A stretch of DNA of 64,000 nt from Roseiterribacter gracilis (GCA_018332375.1 BOPV01000001.1:1426001-1490000), one strand, 5' to 3'; counted from the stretch's first letter, positions 1 to 8,789 are shown. Translations and numbers: made by a program. The notes: generated by a model from the sequence alone, not told the origin.

Positions 1-354
1 GAAGACGACCCGTTGATCTCGCTCGACCTGTGCAGCATCGCGCAGGAAGCGGGCTGCGTGACCGTTGCGGCGCCGACCGTCAGCAGCGCCCGCAATGCGG
101 CGGCGGAGTATCCGTTCGACCTTGCGATCATCGATTTGAAGCTGGGGCCCGGCACGAACGGCGCCGATCTGGCGCGCGAGCTATTGGGCCAATACGGCTT
201 GCCGTCGCTGATCGTCAGCGGTCATCTGACCGATGCGGTGCGATCGGATCTGCTCGACACGGCCGTGTTTGCGATCGCCAAACCGTACGAACCACAAGCA
301 GTACGCGCCGCGATCTTCGCGGCACTCGAACCCAGAAACGAACTACTCGCGTAA
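1..354 (+). CDS. Response regulator receiver domain protein, 5' partial
   Basis: The frame is open from base 1 and reads E-D-D-P at the edge, which is the acidic pocket at the start of a CheY-like receiver domain. The phosphoacceptor Asp lies in 'AIIDLKLG', and the late Lys is in 'IAKPY'. At least 118 codons are present and nothing follows the receiver, so this looks like a single-domain regulator or the C-terminal receiver of a larger protein. Its end faces the convergent response regulator at 362-742. The upstream part is outside the window, so the kinase partner and exact start are unknown. Confidence 0.85.
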   Translation, partial: EDDPLISLDLCSIAQEAGCVTVAAPTVSSARNAAAEYPFDLAIIDLKLGPGTNGADLARELLGQYGLPSLIVSGHLTDAVRSDLLDTAVFAIAKPYEPQAVRAAIFAALEPRNELLA

Positions 355-361
355 GGTGGTT

Positions 362-742
362 TTAAGCGGCGCGCGCCAGCGCTTCGTCGATTGCGGGACG
401 AAGCTGCGTCTGGCGATAGGGTTTTTGCAGCACCTTGGTGCCGAGCATGCGATGCGCGCCCGCCAATTCCTCGGCGAACCCGGTCGCGAACAGCACCGCC
501 AGATCGGGGCGCAGGATCGTGGCAAAATCGGCCAAGGTGAAGCCGTCCATGCCCGGCATGCGGATATCGGTGAACAGCACGTTGATCGAACGATCGCGCG
601 ACAGGCAGTCGAGCGCTTCTTCACCGCTCGACGCGATCACGACTTCGTAACCGAGCAGCACCAGCAGCTCCCCCACGACATCGCGGACGACCGTGTCGTC
701 TTCGACGAAGAGGATTTTCGGGGTGTGTGCCAGTTCAACCAT
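362..742 (-). CDS. Single-domain response regulator
   Basis: A CheY-like receiver of about 126 residues when started at the Met of 'MVELAHTPKILFVEDD'. A longer frame from 769 exists but adds only residues outside the fold. The acidic pair is in 'FVEDD', the phosphoacceptor Asp in 'LFTDIRMPGMDG', the Thr/Ser switch position in 'LFATGF', and the conserved Lys in 'LQKPY'. No output domain follows, so it probably acts by protein-protein contact in a phosphorelay. It converges with another receiver gene at 1-354. No cognate kinase adjoins it here. Confidence 0.85.
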   Translation of the reverse strand: MVELAHTPKILFVEDDTVVRDVVGELLVLLGYEVVIASSGEEALDCLSRDRSINVLFTDIRMPGMDGFTLADFATILRPDLAVLFATGFAEELAGAHRMLGTKVLQKPYRQTQLRPAIDEALARAA

Positions 743-815
743 CACTGCATTGTACAGAAACCGTCTCACCTGGCCAGCGAAGACGGAATGAGTAAGTCGC
801 CCGGTCGCGCGTTGT

Positions 816-2417
816 TCAGGTCACCAGTTTGGTGACCGTCTCGATCGTATCGGCTTCTGCTGCAGGTTTGTCCCAACGCAAGCGCGCAATGCGCGGAAAA
901 CGCATCGCAACTCCTGACCGGTGTCGCGTCGAACGATGGATGGAATCGAACTCGACTTCCAACACCAGACCGGGTTCGACCTGCCGCACCGGACCGAACC
1001 GGTCCGTTGTGTGGGCACGAATCCAGCGATCGATCTGGAGCAATTCTTCGTCGGTATAGCCGGAATAGGCTTTTCCCACCGGCACCAGCTCCAAAGAACC
1101 GTCGTCAGCCGGACGCCAGACGCCGAACGTATAGTCGGAATAGAAGCTCGACCGTTTGCCATGACCGCGCTGCGCATACATCAGCACGACATCGAGCGTC
1201 AGCGGATTACGCTTCCATTTCCACCACGGGCCTTTGGGCCTTCCAGCGACATACAGACTGTCGGCGCGTTTCAGCATCAAACCTTCGATGCCGGCGTCGC
1301 GCGCGGCAGCGCGTTTCGCCTCCAGCTCGTCCCAGGTTTCGAACGGCACCAGCGGCGACACGTCCATATGCACTGGCTTCATGCGCGCGAACCATTGTTC
1401 GAGCCGCGCGCGGCGTTGGTCGAACGGTAAGCCGCGCAGATCTTCCGTGCCGTCGGCGAGAATATCGTAGAGCCGCACGAAGGCCGGATATTGCTGGACC
1501 ATCTTGGCGGTGACGGCCTTGCGGTTCAGCCGTTGCTGCAAGTCGTTGAACGGTGCCACGACAAGTGCACCATCACCGTCGCGCCGTGCGACCAGCATCT
1601 CGCCATCCAGCACCGCATCAAACCGCGTCATCTCCTCGGTGATTTCGGGAAAGACGCGGGTCACGTCGTCGCCCGAGCGCGAAAAGATCCGTTCGCTGCC
1701 GCCGCGCGCCGCAAGCTGCACGCGTATGCCGTCCCATTTCCATTCGGCGCGAAAATCCTGCGGCGCGAGATTGCGCAGATCGTTTTCTTCCAGCGGATTG
1801 GCCAGCATCAACGGCCGGAACGCGGCGCGATGATCCGGGTCGGGACGTGGGCCGGTTCCTTCCAGCCAATCGAACAGCTCGCGATAAGGCGGCTCCAGCC
1901 CGTGCCAGACTTCTTCGATTTCGGCGACGTCGATCTTAGCGCGTTCGGCGAGTGCGGTTTTGACCAGCCGCGCCGATACGCCCACACGCAGCGCGCCGGT
2001 GAGCAATTTGATCAGCGCGAACCGTTCCGAGGCGGTACAGGCATCGAGCCAGGTTTCGAGAAGCTTCGGCGCGTCGGCCCGCGACGCACGCGACACCGCG
2101 TCGACGACTTCAGTCGGCGTCGGCGCAGGCACGTTCACGCCATGTTGCTTGGGCCAGATCAACGACACGGTCTCGGCGAGATCGCCGACATAGTCGTAGC
2201 TCCAGGCGAACAATTCGGAATCGACGCGGCTGAGCACGAGGTCGCGCACCGCGGCTGCTTTCAAGGTCGGCAAGCTGAGCGTCGAGGTGATCGCAGCCAG
2301 CGCCCAGCCGCGATCGGGATCCGGCTCGTGATCGAAGTAATCGACCAGCAACCGGATCTTGCCGTTGCGCGACGGCGTGAAGTTGAGCCGTTCGAGAAGC
2401 TCGGCGAAGCGCCGCAT
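816..2417 (-). CDS. ATP-dependent DNA ligase of the Lhr/MPE/Exo repair cluster type
   Basis: A 533-residue nick-sealing DNA ligase. An N-terminal helical DNA-binding domain (about 1-190) precedes the adenylation domain. The nucleotidyl Lys is K227 in 'EWKWDGIR', followed by motif III 'VLDGEM', motif IV 'EGLMLKR' and motif V 'WWKWKRN', then an OB-fold. This is the family usually linked to an MBL exonuclease, Lhr-Core helicase and a metallophosphoesterase; all three partners are in this window, at 3.7 and 10.7-13.9 kb. The ATG shares one base with the stop of the upstream HxlR gene (TGATG), suggesting translational coupling. A start 18 codons upstream would lie inside the HxlR gene and is less likely. 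Confidence 0.93.
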   Translation of the reverse strand: MRRFAELLERLNFTPSRNGKIRLLVDYFDHEPDPDRGWALAAITSTLSLPTLKAAAVRDLVLSRVDSELFAWSYDYVGDLAETVSLIWPKQHGVNVPAPTPTEVVDAVSRASRADAPKLLETWLDACTASERFALIKLLTGALRVGVSARLVKTALAERAKIDVAEIEEVWHGLEPPYRELFDWLEGTGPRPDPDHRAAFRPLMLANPLEENDLRNLAPQDFRAEWKWDGIRVQLAARGGSERIFSRSGDDVTRVFPEITEEMTRFDAVLDGEMLVARRDGDGALVVAPFNDLQQRLNRKAVTAKMVQQYPAFVRLYDILADGTEDLRGLPFDQRRARLEQWFARMKPVHMDVSPLVPFETWDELEAKRAAARDAGIEGLMLKRADSLYVAGRPKGPWWKWKRNPLTLDVVLMYAQRGHGKRSSFYSDYTFGVWRPADDGSLELVPVGKAYSGYTDEELLQIDRWIRAHTTDRFGPVRQVEPGLVLEVEFDSIHRSTRHRSGVAMRFPRIARLRWDKPAAEADTIETVTKLVT

Positions 2418-2797
2418 CAGGCTGCTGCGCTTCCTTCGCTGCCGGGCTCGACGCCGCGCGTCGCAACCCACTGCATGCCCCAGTCGTGCATCGCGTGCAG
2501 CAACGGCGTCAGGCTGCGCCCGTGTTCCGTCAGGTCGTATTCGACTTTCGGCGGAACCTCGGCATAGACGGTACGGCGCACCAGCCCGTCACGTTCCAAC
2601 TCGCGCAGCTGCAACGTCAACATGCGCTGCGTGATATTCGGCAACGCGCGTCGCAGCGCGTTGAATCGCAGCGTGCGATTCATGAGGTGATACAGGATCA
2701 CGCCTTTCCAGCGTCCGCCGATGACGTCGAGCGTGATCTCGACCGGACATGCCGCCCAGTTGGGCGGGGCGCCTTGCGGCACGGGGACAGTACCCAT
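2417..2797 (-). CDS. HxlR-family transcriptional regulator
   Basis: A 126-residue winged-helix protein. The family signature is clear: 'CPVEITLDVIGGRWKGVILY', then 'LPNITQRMLTLQLRELERDG' and the wing 'PPKVEYDLTEHGRSL'. HxlR proteins often sense quinones, aldehydes or thiol oxidation and control a neighbouring reductase. The gene is divergent from a flavodoxin-fold quinone reductase, fitting that pattern. One Cys (C17) lies in the N-terminal helix where redox-sensing members carry theirs. It is translationally coupled to the downstream DNA ligase, an unusual partner. Regulation of either neighbour is inferred, not shown. Confidence 0.9.
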   Translation of the reverse strand: MGTVPVPQGAPPNWAACPVEITLDVIGGRWKGVILYHLMNRTLRFNALRRALPNITQRMLTLQLRELERDGLVRRTVYAEVPPKVEYDLTEHGRSLTPLLHAMHDWGMQWVATRGVEPGSEGSAAA

Positions 2798-2887
2798 CTG
2801 ACACTACCCGACAAAAATGTACGTACTGGCGGACACGTAGGGCGCGGCTTAGGTCGCGGCAAGTCCAATGCCGGAGCTGATCGTCCT
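2798..2887. promoter_or_regulatory. Divergent promoter region of HxlR regulator and quinone reductase
   Basis: Ninety bases separate the divergent starts. They include the 8-bp palindrome GTACGTAC at 2819-2826, and CAGTAC at 2788-2793 is mirrored by GTACTG at 2823-2828. These are candidate HxlR contacts only. No clear -35/-10 pair was recognised. Confidence 0.3.
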
Positions 2888-3694
2888 ATGAGCAATGTTC
2901 TGATCGTGCATGCGCATCCCGAAGCGAAGTCGCTGACCGCCGCGCTAAAAAACCTCGCCGTCGAAACACTCACCGCGCAAGGCCATACGGTTGACGTATC
3001 GGATTTGTACGCGATGGGCTGGGACGCGGTCGCAGATCGCAACGACTTCACCGCACCGGTGAATCCCGACCGGCTGCACTACGCGGCGGAATCGAAACAC
3101 GCCTTCGCGTCGGGAACGCAAACGCCGGACATCACAGTCGAACAGCAAAAGCTGCTGTGGGCCGACGCGGTGCTCCTTACGTTCCCGATGTGGTGGTTTG
3201 GCATGCCCGCAATTCTGAAAGGTTGGGTCGAACGCGTCTTCGCCTATGGCTTTGCCTATGGGGTTGGCGAACATGGCGGCGAACGTTGGGGCGACCGCTA
3301 CGGCGAAGGGACGCTGCGCGGACGGCGCGCGATGCTCACCGTCACGATCGGCGGACGCGAACCGCATTACAGCGCACGCGGCGTGAACGGCCGGCTCGAC
3401 GATCTGCTGTGGCCGATCCAGCACGGCATTCTGTTCTATCCCGGCATGGATGTGCTGCCACCCTTCGCGATCTATCAGACGGACCGGCTACGCGAAGAAG
3501 AATGGCCCGCTGTTGCTGCTGCCTACCGGCAACGGATCGAACGCCTGTTCGACGACGCGCCGATCCCGTTCCGCAAACAGAACGCCGGCCACTACAACGG
3601 ACAACAGGTGCTGAAAGCGGGCTTGGGTGTCGGTGAAGGCGGCACGCGCATTCATCTGATTCAGCCGGGGGATCCGGCTGAATCCAGCGTGTGA
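2888..3694 (+). CDS. NAD(P)H-dependent quinone oxidoreductase (NQO1/MdaB-type flavodoxin fold)
   Basis: A 268-residue FAD- or FMN-dependent reductase expected to reduce quinones by two electrons in the cytoplasm. It opens with the flavodoxin-fold strand 'NVLIVHAHPEAKS'. The family motif 'LTFPMWWFGMPAILKGWVERVF' region (about residues 97-118) and 'TVTIGGREPHYS' flavin-binding loop follow. The start at ATG 2888 gives the normal N-terminus; the longer open frame upstream is not needed. It is divergent from an HxlR regulator and ends two bases from the stop of the convergent MBL exonuclease gene. Confidence 0.9.
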   Translation: MSNVLIVHAHPEAKSLTAALKNLAVETLTAQGHTVDVSDLYAMGWDAVADRNDFTAPVNPDRLHYAAESKHAFASGTQTPDITVEQQKLLWADAVLLTFPMWWFGMPAILKGWVERVFAYGFAYGVGEHGGERWGDRYGEGTLRGRRAMLTVTIGGREPHYSARGVNGRLDDLLWPIQHGILFYPGMDVLPPFAIYQTDRLREEEWPAVAAAYRQRIERLFDDAPIPFRKQNAGHYNGQQVLKAGLGVGEGGTRIHLIQPGDPAESSV

Positions 3695-3696
3695 AG

Positions 3697-4746
3697 CTAC
3701 GCCTCGTCGTCCTCAAAGCCGACGAGGCGCAACGCGCGCGCTTTCATCCCCTCCAGCTCAGCCATGCGCAGCAGCGCATCTTCGCGCCCATGCGTGACCC
3801 AGACTTCGCCGCGCACGACTTCGTGCAAGGTGCGGCAAAGCTCATCCCAATCGGCGTGATCCGAGATCACCAGCGGCAGCTCGACGCCGCGCTGCTTGGC
3901 GCGTTGGCGCACCTGCATCCATCCCGACGCGACGCAGGTGACTGGATCGGGCAAACGGCGTGACCAGCGCTCGCTGATCTCGGATGGCGGCGCGAGCACC
4001 ATCTGGCCCGCCATGTCGTTCTTCTTCGCCGTCGTTGCGGGACGCAGATCGCCCAGCGGAATGCCGAGCCGTTCGTACAATTCGCACAGAGGCTGCAGCG
4101 CGCCGTGCAGCCAGATTGGCTGATCCCAGCCGGCGCGACGCAGCAGCGCGATGACGCGTTGGCATTTGCCAAGCGAATATGCGCCGACCACGTGCGACCG
4201 TTCGGGATAGAGCGACACCGAATGGAGCAGCTTCGCGATCTCATCTTGCGGGTCGGGGTGGCGGAAGATCGGCAGGCCGAACGTCGCTTCGGTGATGAAC
4301 ACGTCGGCTTCGACCGGTTCGAACGCGTCGCAAGTCGGATCGAAGCTGCGCTTGTAATCGCCCGACACGACGACCCGCGATCCGCGCCAGTCGAGCACCA
4401 CCTGCGCCGAGCCCAGCACGTGACCGGCGGGAACGAAGCGCAATTTCACATCGTTGATCGTGAGATCCTGGCCATAGGGCAAGGACTGCAACGTCGCGCC
4501 CGCCTGATCGCCGTAGCGTGCCTGCATGATTGCGATCGTTGCCGGCGTTGCCAGCACATGCCCGTTATTTGGGCGCGCATGATCGGCATGGCCGTGCGTG
4601 ATCACTGCGCGCGACGCGGGCCGCGTCGGATCGATAAAAAAGTCGCCGGGCTCAATCCACAATCCGCCCGGACGGACTTTCACCCAGCTTTCAGCGCGCG
4701 GCGTTTGCATCATGTTCAACTTAGCGCGGCTGCGGCGCTTCGCCAT
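3697..4746 (-). CDS. Ligase-associated MBL-fold DNA exonuclease (Exo)
   Basis: A protein of about 349 residues of the metallo-beta-lactamase/beta-CASP group, related to mRNA 3'-end processing factors and SNM1-type nucleases. The zinc motif is 'VITHGHADHAR', with later ligands in 'PAGHVLGSAQV', 'VSGDYKR' and 'ISDHADW'; 'WVTHGRE' is the C-terminal His motif. In the known bacterial repair cluster this enzyme sits beside the ATP-dependent ligase. Here a regulator and a quinone reductase lie between them. Start choices are Met codons at 4761, 4746 and 4713; the exact one is uncertain because conservation begins near 'WVKVRPGGLWIE'. Confidence 0.9.
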   Translation of the reverse strand: MAKRRSRAKLNMMQTPRAESWVKVRPGGLWIEPGDFFIDPTRPASRAVITHGHADHARPNNGHVLATPATIAIMQARYGDQAGATLQSLPYGQDLTINDVKLRFVPAGHVLGSAQVVLDWRGSRVVVSGDYKRSFDPTCDAFEPVEADVFITEATFGLPIFRHPDPQDEIAKLLHSVSLYPERSHVVGAYSLGKCQRVIALLRRAGWDQPIWLHGALQPLCELYERLGIPLGDLRPATTAKKNDMAGQMVLAPPSEISERWSRRLPDPVTCVASGWMQVRQRAKQRGVELPLVISDHADWDELCRTLHEVVRGEVWVTHGREDALLRMAELEGMKARALRLVGFEDDEA

Positions 4747-4817
4747 CACGAGATCAAACAACCAGCCATTAAGAGTTGAGATCGGATCCTAATCATAAGA
4801 AACAGGACCGAGTCGGG

Positions 4818-5615
4818 ATGCGTTGCTACGCTTTCGCTTTGGCGATCGTCGTTTCGCTGTTCAGCGTCGCACCAACTGCGCGCGCGGCAACGGCGCTGCA
4901 CGTCGCTTTCCCTGAGCTTCCGCCGATCGGCCCGGAAGCCGCAAAAGGCGTGGTGATTTACAGCCACGGCCGCTCACTCAAAAACGAAGACATGGACTCG
5001 CCGCCGCCGGCCTATCTCGCCTCGCTGGCGCATGACGGGTGGGACGCGTTGCGGTTCGATCGTCCGACGCGCGAAGATTCCCTGCCCGCAAGCTCCGCCG
5101 ATCTGGCGCGCCGCGTTCAGGCGTTGCGCGACAAAGGCTATAAACGCGTCGTTCTGGCTGGCCAATCGTTCGGCGCCTTCCTGTCGTTGATGGCAGCCAG
5201 CCAGGCGAAACAAGTCGACGCGGTGATCGCGACCTCACCGGCCGCGTTCGGCAGCTTCAACGACAGCTATGATACGTGGCAGATGAACGCCACCGAGCTG
5301 TACAAGCATCTGAAGACCTTACGGCAGACGCGCGTACTGCTCGCCTTCTTTCACCGCGACGACTACGACCCGGGCGGGCGCGGTGTGCGCGCCGAAGAAA
5401 TCCTGACCGTGCGCCGCTTGCCGCATCTGGTGATCGACCAGCCGCGCGAATTGGCCGGCCATGTCGCGGGCGCCACGGACGTTTTCGCCAAACGCTATGG
5501 CCAGTGTCTTGCGCGCTTCATCGACGGCGCCAAAGTCGATGCGCGCGGTTGCGACACGATCAATACGCCCGCCCCCGAACAAGGCAGCGAAGTGGTGGTC
5601 GGCTCGGGCTCGTAA
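4818..5615 (+). CDS. Exported alpha/beta hydrolase
   Basis: About 265 residues from the Met of 'MRCYAFALAIVVSLFS', which opens a signal peptide with probable cleavage after 'TARA'. The nucleophile elbow is 'GQSFGAF', and 'VIYSHGRS' is the strand before the oxyanion region. An upstream in-frame Met at 4776 would spoil the signal peptide. A candidate His lies in 'LAGHVAG' near the C-terminus. The substrate is unknown. It is divergent from the MBL exonuclease and followed after 12 bases by an SRPBCC protein. Confidence 0.75.
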   Translation: MRCYAFALAIVVSLFSVAPTARAATALHVAFPELPPIGPEAAKGVVIYSHGRSLKNEDMDSPPPAYLASLAHDGWDALRFDRPTREDSLPASSADLARRVQALRDKGYKRVVLAGQSFGAFLSLMAASQAKQVDAVIATSPAAFGSFNDSYDTWQMNATELYKHLKTLRQTRVLLAFFHRDDYDPGGRGVRAEEILTVRRLPHLVIDQPRELAGHVAGATDVFAKRYGQCLARFIDGAKVDARGCDTINTPAPEQGSEVVVGSGS

Positions 5616-5627
5616 TAGGGTTGCGCA

Positions 5628-6092
5628 ATGCGCTCGACCCACCTCACCCGCTTTATTGATGCGCCGCGCAGCGACGTCTATCGCGCGCTGACCGACGCGA
5701 AATCGGTTGCGATCTGGATGGTGCCCGACGGCATGACCTGTCGCGTGCATCAGTTCGAGGCGCAGGAAGGCGGCGCGATCCGCATCTCGCTGACCTATGA
5801 TCGAGCGGACGGACACGGAAAAAGCGACAACCATACCGACACGTATCACGGTCATTTTGTGCAGCTCGTCCGTGACGAGCTGGTGGTGCAGCAGATCGAA
5901 TTCGAGACCGACGATCCCGCCATGCAGGGCGAGATGCTGATCACCTTTATTCTTACCGATGCGCATGGCGGCACCGAGATCCATGCGACGCACGACCAGC
6001 TGCCGCCTGGCTTGTCCGAGGATGACAATGAAACCGGCTGGGCCATGTCGCTCGACAAGCTGACCGCGCTGGTCGAAGCCAATTCTGCTTGA
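5628..6092 (+). CDS. SRPBCC (AHSA1/START-like) domain protein
   Basis: A 154-residue protein of the Bet v1-like fold. The opening 'FIDAPRSDVYRALTDAKSVAIWMVPDGM' region and the closing 'GWAMSLDKLTALVEA' match the AHSA1-like (PF08327) pattern. Such proteins bind hydrophobic ligands or act with chaperones, but the function of this one cannot be told. It follows the exported hydrolase by 12 bases and may share its transcript. Confidence 0.8.
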   Translation: MRSTHLTRFIDAPRSDVYRALTDAKSVAIWMVPDGMTCRVHQFEAQEGGAIRISLTYDRADGHGKSDNHTDTYHGHFVQLVRDELVVQQIEFETDDPAMQGEMLITFILTDAHGGTEIHATHDQLPPGLSEDDNETGWAMSLDKLTALVEANSA

Positions 6093-6138
6093 CCGTCTTG
6101 TTGATCGGTTCACCCTCTCGCCCCGGGGAGGAACCATC

Positions 6139-6594
6139 ATGAAAAGATTTCTGATCACCGCTGCTTTGTTGTTGCCGGTCGCCGCCTTCGCGGCAGAAGG
6201 CCCGATGACAGGTCCCGCGACCTGGACCTGGAACGCCAAGGAATCCAAAAGCTCGACCACGCCGCCGAAAGCGATGGTCCTGAAAGTCACCAAAGACGAC
6301 GGCACCAAACTCGCGTGGACGATGACTGCCACCGACGCCAAGGGCAAAACCCAGAAGATGAGTTGGTCGGGCGAATATGACGGCAAAGAACGGCCGGCCT
6401 CGAATGGCGGCGCAGCTGCATTCAGCAAAGGCAGCGACGGCGCCGTGAAGATTGCCTTCAAAGAGAAGGATGGCAGCACCGGCGACGAAAGCTGCACCGT
6501 CAGCAGCGACAAGAAGAAGATGACGTGCAAGGGCACGATGAAAGGCAAAGACGGCAAGACCGCCGACTACACCGACGTCTACGATCGCTCGTAA
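6139..6594 (+). CDS. Small exported protein of unknown function, paralogue of the next gene
   Basis: 151 residues with a signal peptide ('MKRFLITAALLLPVAAFA' then AEG) and a strong ribosome site (GGGAGGAA). The mature part is rich in Lys, Thr and Gly and contains 'WTWNAKES', 'VTKDDGTK', 'SWSGEYDGK', two Cys spaced for a possible disulfide, and 'DYTDVYDRS' at the end. The same blocks recur in the protein at 6793-7260, so the two are tandem paralogues. I do not recognise the family. A rho-independent terminator follows. Confidence 0.75.
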   Translation: MKRFLITAALLLPVAAFAAEGPMTGPATWTWNAKESKSSTTPPKAMVLKVTKDDGTKLAWTMTATDAKGKTQKMSWSGEYDGKERPASNGGAAAFSKGSDGAVKIAFKEKDGSTGDESCTVSSDKKKMTCKGTMKGKDGKTADYTDVYDRS

Positions 6595-6611
6595 GCGTCA
6601 ACACGAACGGC

Positions 6612-6643
6612 AAAGGGCGCTCCTTGCGGGGCGCCCTTTTTTC
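6612..6643 (+). terminator. Rho-independent terminator after the first small exported protein
   Basis: The stem AAAGGGCGC/GCGCCCTTT with a 10-base loop is followed by a run of T. It lies 18 bases after the stop at 6594. Confidence 0.9.
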
Positions 6644-6792
6644 ATTACTGCTCACAATCGTCCCAGGTACCGAAGCGACGGTTCGTTGCGATCGGTTTTG
6701 GTGCGGATCTGTCGAACACGCATCGCACCGGCAATTCGCCTTGACCGGCCTGCGCAACGCTTCGCACGTTGTGATCCAGGAGGACTTTCACG

Positions 6793-7260
6793 ATGCGAAT
6801 TCTGCTGTTGGCTGCTGCGTTATTGTTGCCGGTCGCCGCGTCTGCGGGCGACACGATGGTCGGCGGTCCGTCGACCTGGACGTGGAACGCCAAAGAATCG
6901 ACGTTGCCGCCCGGCTCGCCGGCACCAAAGTCGCAGGTGATGAACGTCACCAAGGACGACGGCACGACCGTCGACTGGACGATCACCGCCGTCACCGCCG
7001 ACGGTCAGACGACGTCGAAAAGCTGGTCGGGACCGTTCGACGGCAAGCTGCGTCCGGTACAAGGCCGCGACGGCGTCAGCGTCGGTTTCGGTCCCGCCGG
7101 CAAGAACGCATATCTGGTCAAATGGGAAATGACCAACGGTGCCACCGGCACCGAGACTTGCACGCGCAGCAACGGCGGCAAGAAGATCACGTGCAAATGT
7201 TCGGCAAAGCTGCCGGACGGAAAAACCATCGACTATGTCGACGTGCTCGACCGGAATTAG
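6793..7260 (+). CDS. Small exported protein of unknown function, paralogue of the previous gene
   Basis: 155 residues with a signal peptide ('MRILLLAAALLLPVAASA'). Shared blocks with the upstream protein are 'STWTWNAKES', 'VTKDDGTT', 'SWSGPFDGK' and 'DYVDVLDRN', plus Cys residues in the last third (three here, two upstream). AGGAGG lies 12 bases before the ATG. The intervening terminator suggests separate transcription of the two copies. A periplasmic location is inferred from the signal peptide; no function can be assigned. Confidence 0.75.
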   Translation: MRILLLAAALLLPVAASAGDTMVGGPSTWTWNAKESTLPPGSPAPKSQVMNVTKDDGTTVDWTITAVTADGQTTSKSWSGPFDGKLRPVQGRDGVSVGFGPAGKNAYLVKWEMTNGATGTETCTRSNGGKKITCKCSAKLPDGKTIDYVDVLDRN

Positions 7261-7273
7261 GCCGCGACGCGGC

Positions 7274-7314
7274 CTCCCGGTTTTCAGCTCTGCCGAAGAA
7301 CTGAAAACCGGGAG
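7274..7314. terminator. Bidirectional terminator-like hairpin between convergent genes
   Basis: A perfect 14-bp inverted repeat (CTCCCGGTTTTCAG and its complement) encloses a 13-base loop. It sits between the stops of the exported protein (7260) and the convergent hydrolase (7324). There is no long T run, so true intrinsic termination is uncertain. Confidence 0.55.
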
Positions 7315-7323
7315 CGCTACGCG

Positions 7324-8073
7324 CTATTTCGACGCCGCCTGCTCGATCATTTTCACAACCGCTTTCGGCTGCGAAATATAGACCGTGTGCGCCGCCTTGA
7401 GTTCGATCGTGGTGGCGTTCGCGCGCTTGTACATCGAGCGTTCGAGATCGGGATTGATGGCGCGATCGTTGGTCGCGACGATCGCGTAGCTCGGCTTGGT
7501 CTTCCATGCCGGCTTGATGGATTCGCCGCCCGCCGACTTCACCGACAGCGGAACTTGCGAGATCGCCATGAAATCGGCCTGCGCCTTGGGAAGGTCGGCG
7601 GCAAAGTTCGCATGGAACGTGGCGCGGTCGAGCAGCAGGAACGCACCGTCCTTGGTCGGCACGACCGTGCGCGCCGGCGCCGGGTTGCTCGCCTGCAGCT
7701 TGCCCAGACTCTCGCCAACCTCGGGCATGAACGCGGCGACATAGACGAGGCTGTTCACGTTCTGGTGGTTGCCGGCTTCGCTGATGATCATGCCGCCGTA
7801 GGAATGGCCGACCAGCACCGCCGGGCCATCCAGCGCATCGAGCACACGGTTGGTCGCTGCAACGTCATCTTCGAGCGAGGTTTCGGGTGGCTGGACGATG
7901 CTCACCGTGTAGCCGTCCTTGATCAGAAGATCGGCGACCGGCTTCCAGCCCGATCCGTCGGCGAAGGCACCGTGGACAAGCACGACGTTCTTGGTCGCTG
8001 CGTTGGCCGGCGCAGCCAGGCCCAGCAACGCGATCGCGGCAGTCGCACCCAGCAGATGACGAAGTTTGGTCAC
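7324..8073 (-). CDS. Exported alpha/beta-fold hydrolase (EstC-like)
   Basis: About 249 residues starting at a GTG preceded by AAAGGA. A start 12 codons upstream would place extra residues before the signal peptide. The signal sequence 'LLGATAAIALLGLAAPANA' is followed by 'NVVLVHGAFADGSGWKPVADLL', with the nucleophile elbow 'GHSYGG' and C-terminal His in 'KAAHTVYIS'. This is the Abhydrolase_6 arrangement seen in small esterases. The substrate is unknown. It lies downstream of the ahpD terminator, so it is probably transcribed separately. Confidence 0.85.
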   Translation of the reverse strand: MTKLRHLLGATAAIALLGLAAPANAATKNVVLVHGAFADGSGWKPVADLLIKDGYTVSIVQPPETSLEDDVAATNRVLDALDGPAVLVGHSYGGMIISEAGNHQNVNSLVYVAAFMPEVGESLGKLQASNPAPARTVVPTKDGAFLLLDRATFHANFAADLPKAQADFMAISQVPLSVKSAGGESIKPAWKTKPSYAIVATNDRAINPDLERSMYKRANATTIELKAAHTVYISQPKAVVKMIEQAASK

Positions 8074-8159
8074 GGCAGATCCTTTGTGAGGTTGCGCGCA
8101 CACGCGCATGGCCGCGCCGATCGGTCTTGTTCAATCGCAGCCAATTTGCAGAGCAAAAA

Positions 8160-8187
8160 CAAAAAGGGCGGCCGAAGCCGCCCTTTT
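8160..8187 (-). terminator. Rho-independent terminator of the ahpC-ahpD operon
   Basis: The stem AAAAGGGCGGC/GCCGCCCTTTT closes a CGAA tetraloop just after the ahpD stop. On the minus strand it ends in a T-rich run. Confidence 0.92.
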
Positions 8188-8190
8188 GCG

Positions 8191-8727
8191 TCAGGCCGCA
8201 GCGCTAAGCTGCGGGTCGTCCAAGGTCGCGGCCACCGCGTGCACGATGGCGGCGATGCGGACCGCATCCTGGATCGCTTCTTTCGAAACGCCGGCTTTGA
8301 ACAGCTCCTGCTCGTGCGCTTCGATGCAACGGCCGCAGCCATTCACCGCCGACACGGCCAGCGACCACAATTCGAAGTCGACTTTCTCGACGCCGGGATT
8401 GGCGATGACGTTCATGCGCAGCTTGGCCGGCATGGTCATGAAGTCTTTGTTCGAAGCCAGATGCGTGAAGCGATAATAGATGTTGTTCATCGCCATGATC
8501 GCGGCAGCGGCGCGGGCCGCCTTGTTCGCGTCCGGCGACAGCGCATCACCGGCAGCCGCATCGATTGCGGTCACGACTTCGGCGTTACGCGATGCCAAGG
8601 CCGATGCCAGGGCCGAACCCCAAGCCTGTTGCGGCGTCAGCGCGGTCGAGGACGCGATCTGCGACAGGTTCAGTTTCAAATCTTTGGCATAGTCCGGCAG
8701 ACGCTCTTTCAACGCGTCGAGCGACAT
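8191..8727 (-). CDS. ahpD: Alkyl hydroperoxide reductase AhpD
   Basis: A 178-residue carboxymuconolactone-decarboxylase-like protein. AhpD recycles AhpC by thiol-disulfide exchange. The redox pair is C131 and C134 in '[11 protein letters not shown]', with H138 completing the proton relay. Length and motif match the family. It lies 62 bases downstream of ahpC in the same direction and is closed by a strong terminator, so the two form an operon under the iron-box promoter at 9361-9379. Confidence 0.95.
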   Translation of the reverse strand: MSLDALKERLPDYAKDLKLNLSQIASSTALTPQQAWGSALASALASRNAEVVTAIDAAAGDALSPDANKAARAAAAIMAMNNIYYRFTHLASNKDFMTMPAKLRMNVIANPGVEKVDFELWSLAVSAVNGCGRCIEAHEQELFKAGVSKEAIQDAVRIAAIVHAVAATLDDPQLSAAA

Positions 8728-8789
8728 CGAATTCTCCTAATCAGGAAAGAAGGTGGCGGCGCCCCAGACGAGCGCCGCCAATCAAACAA

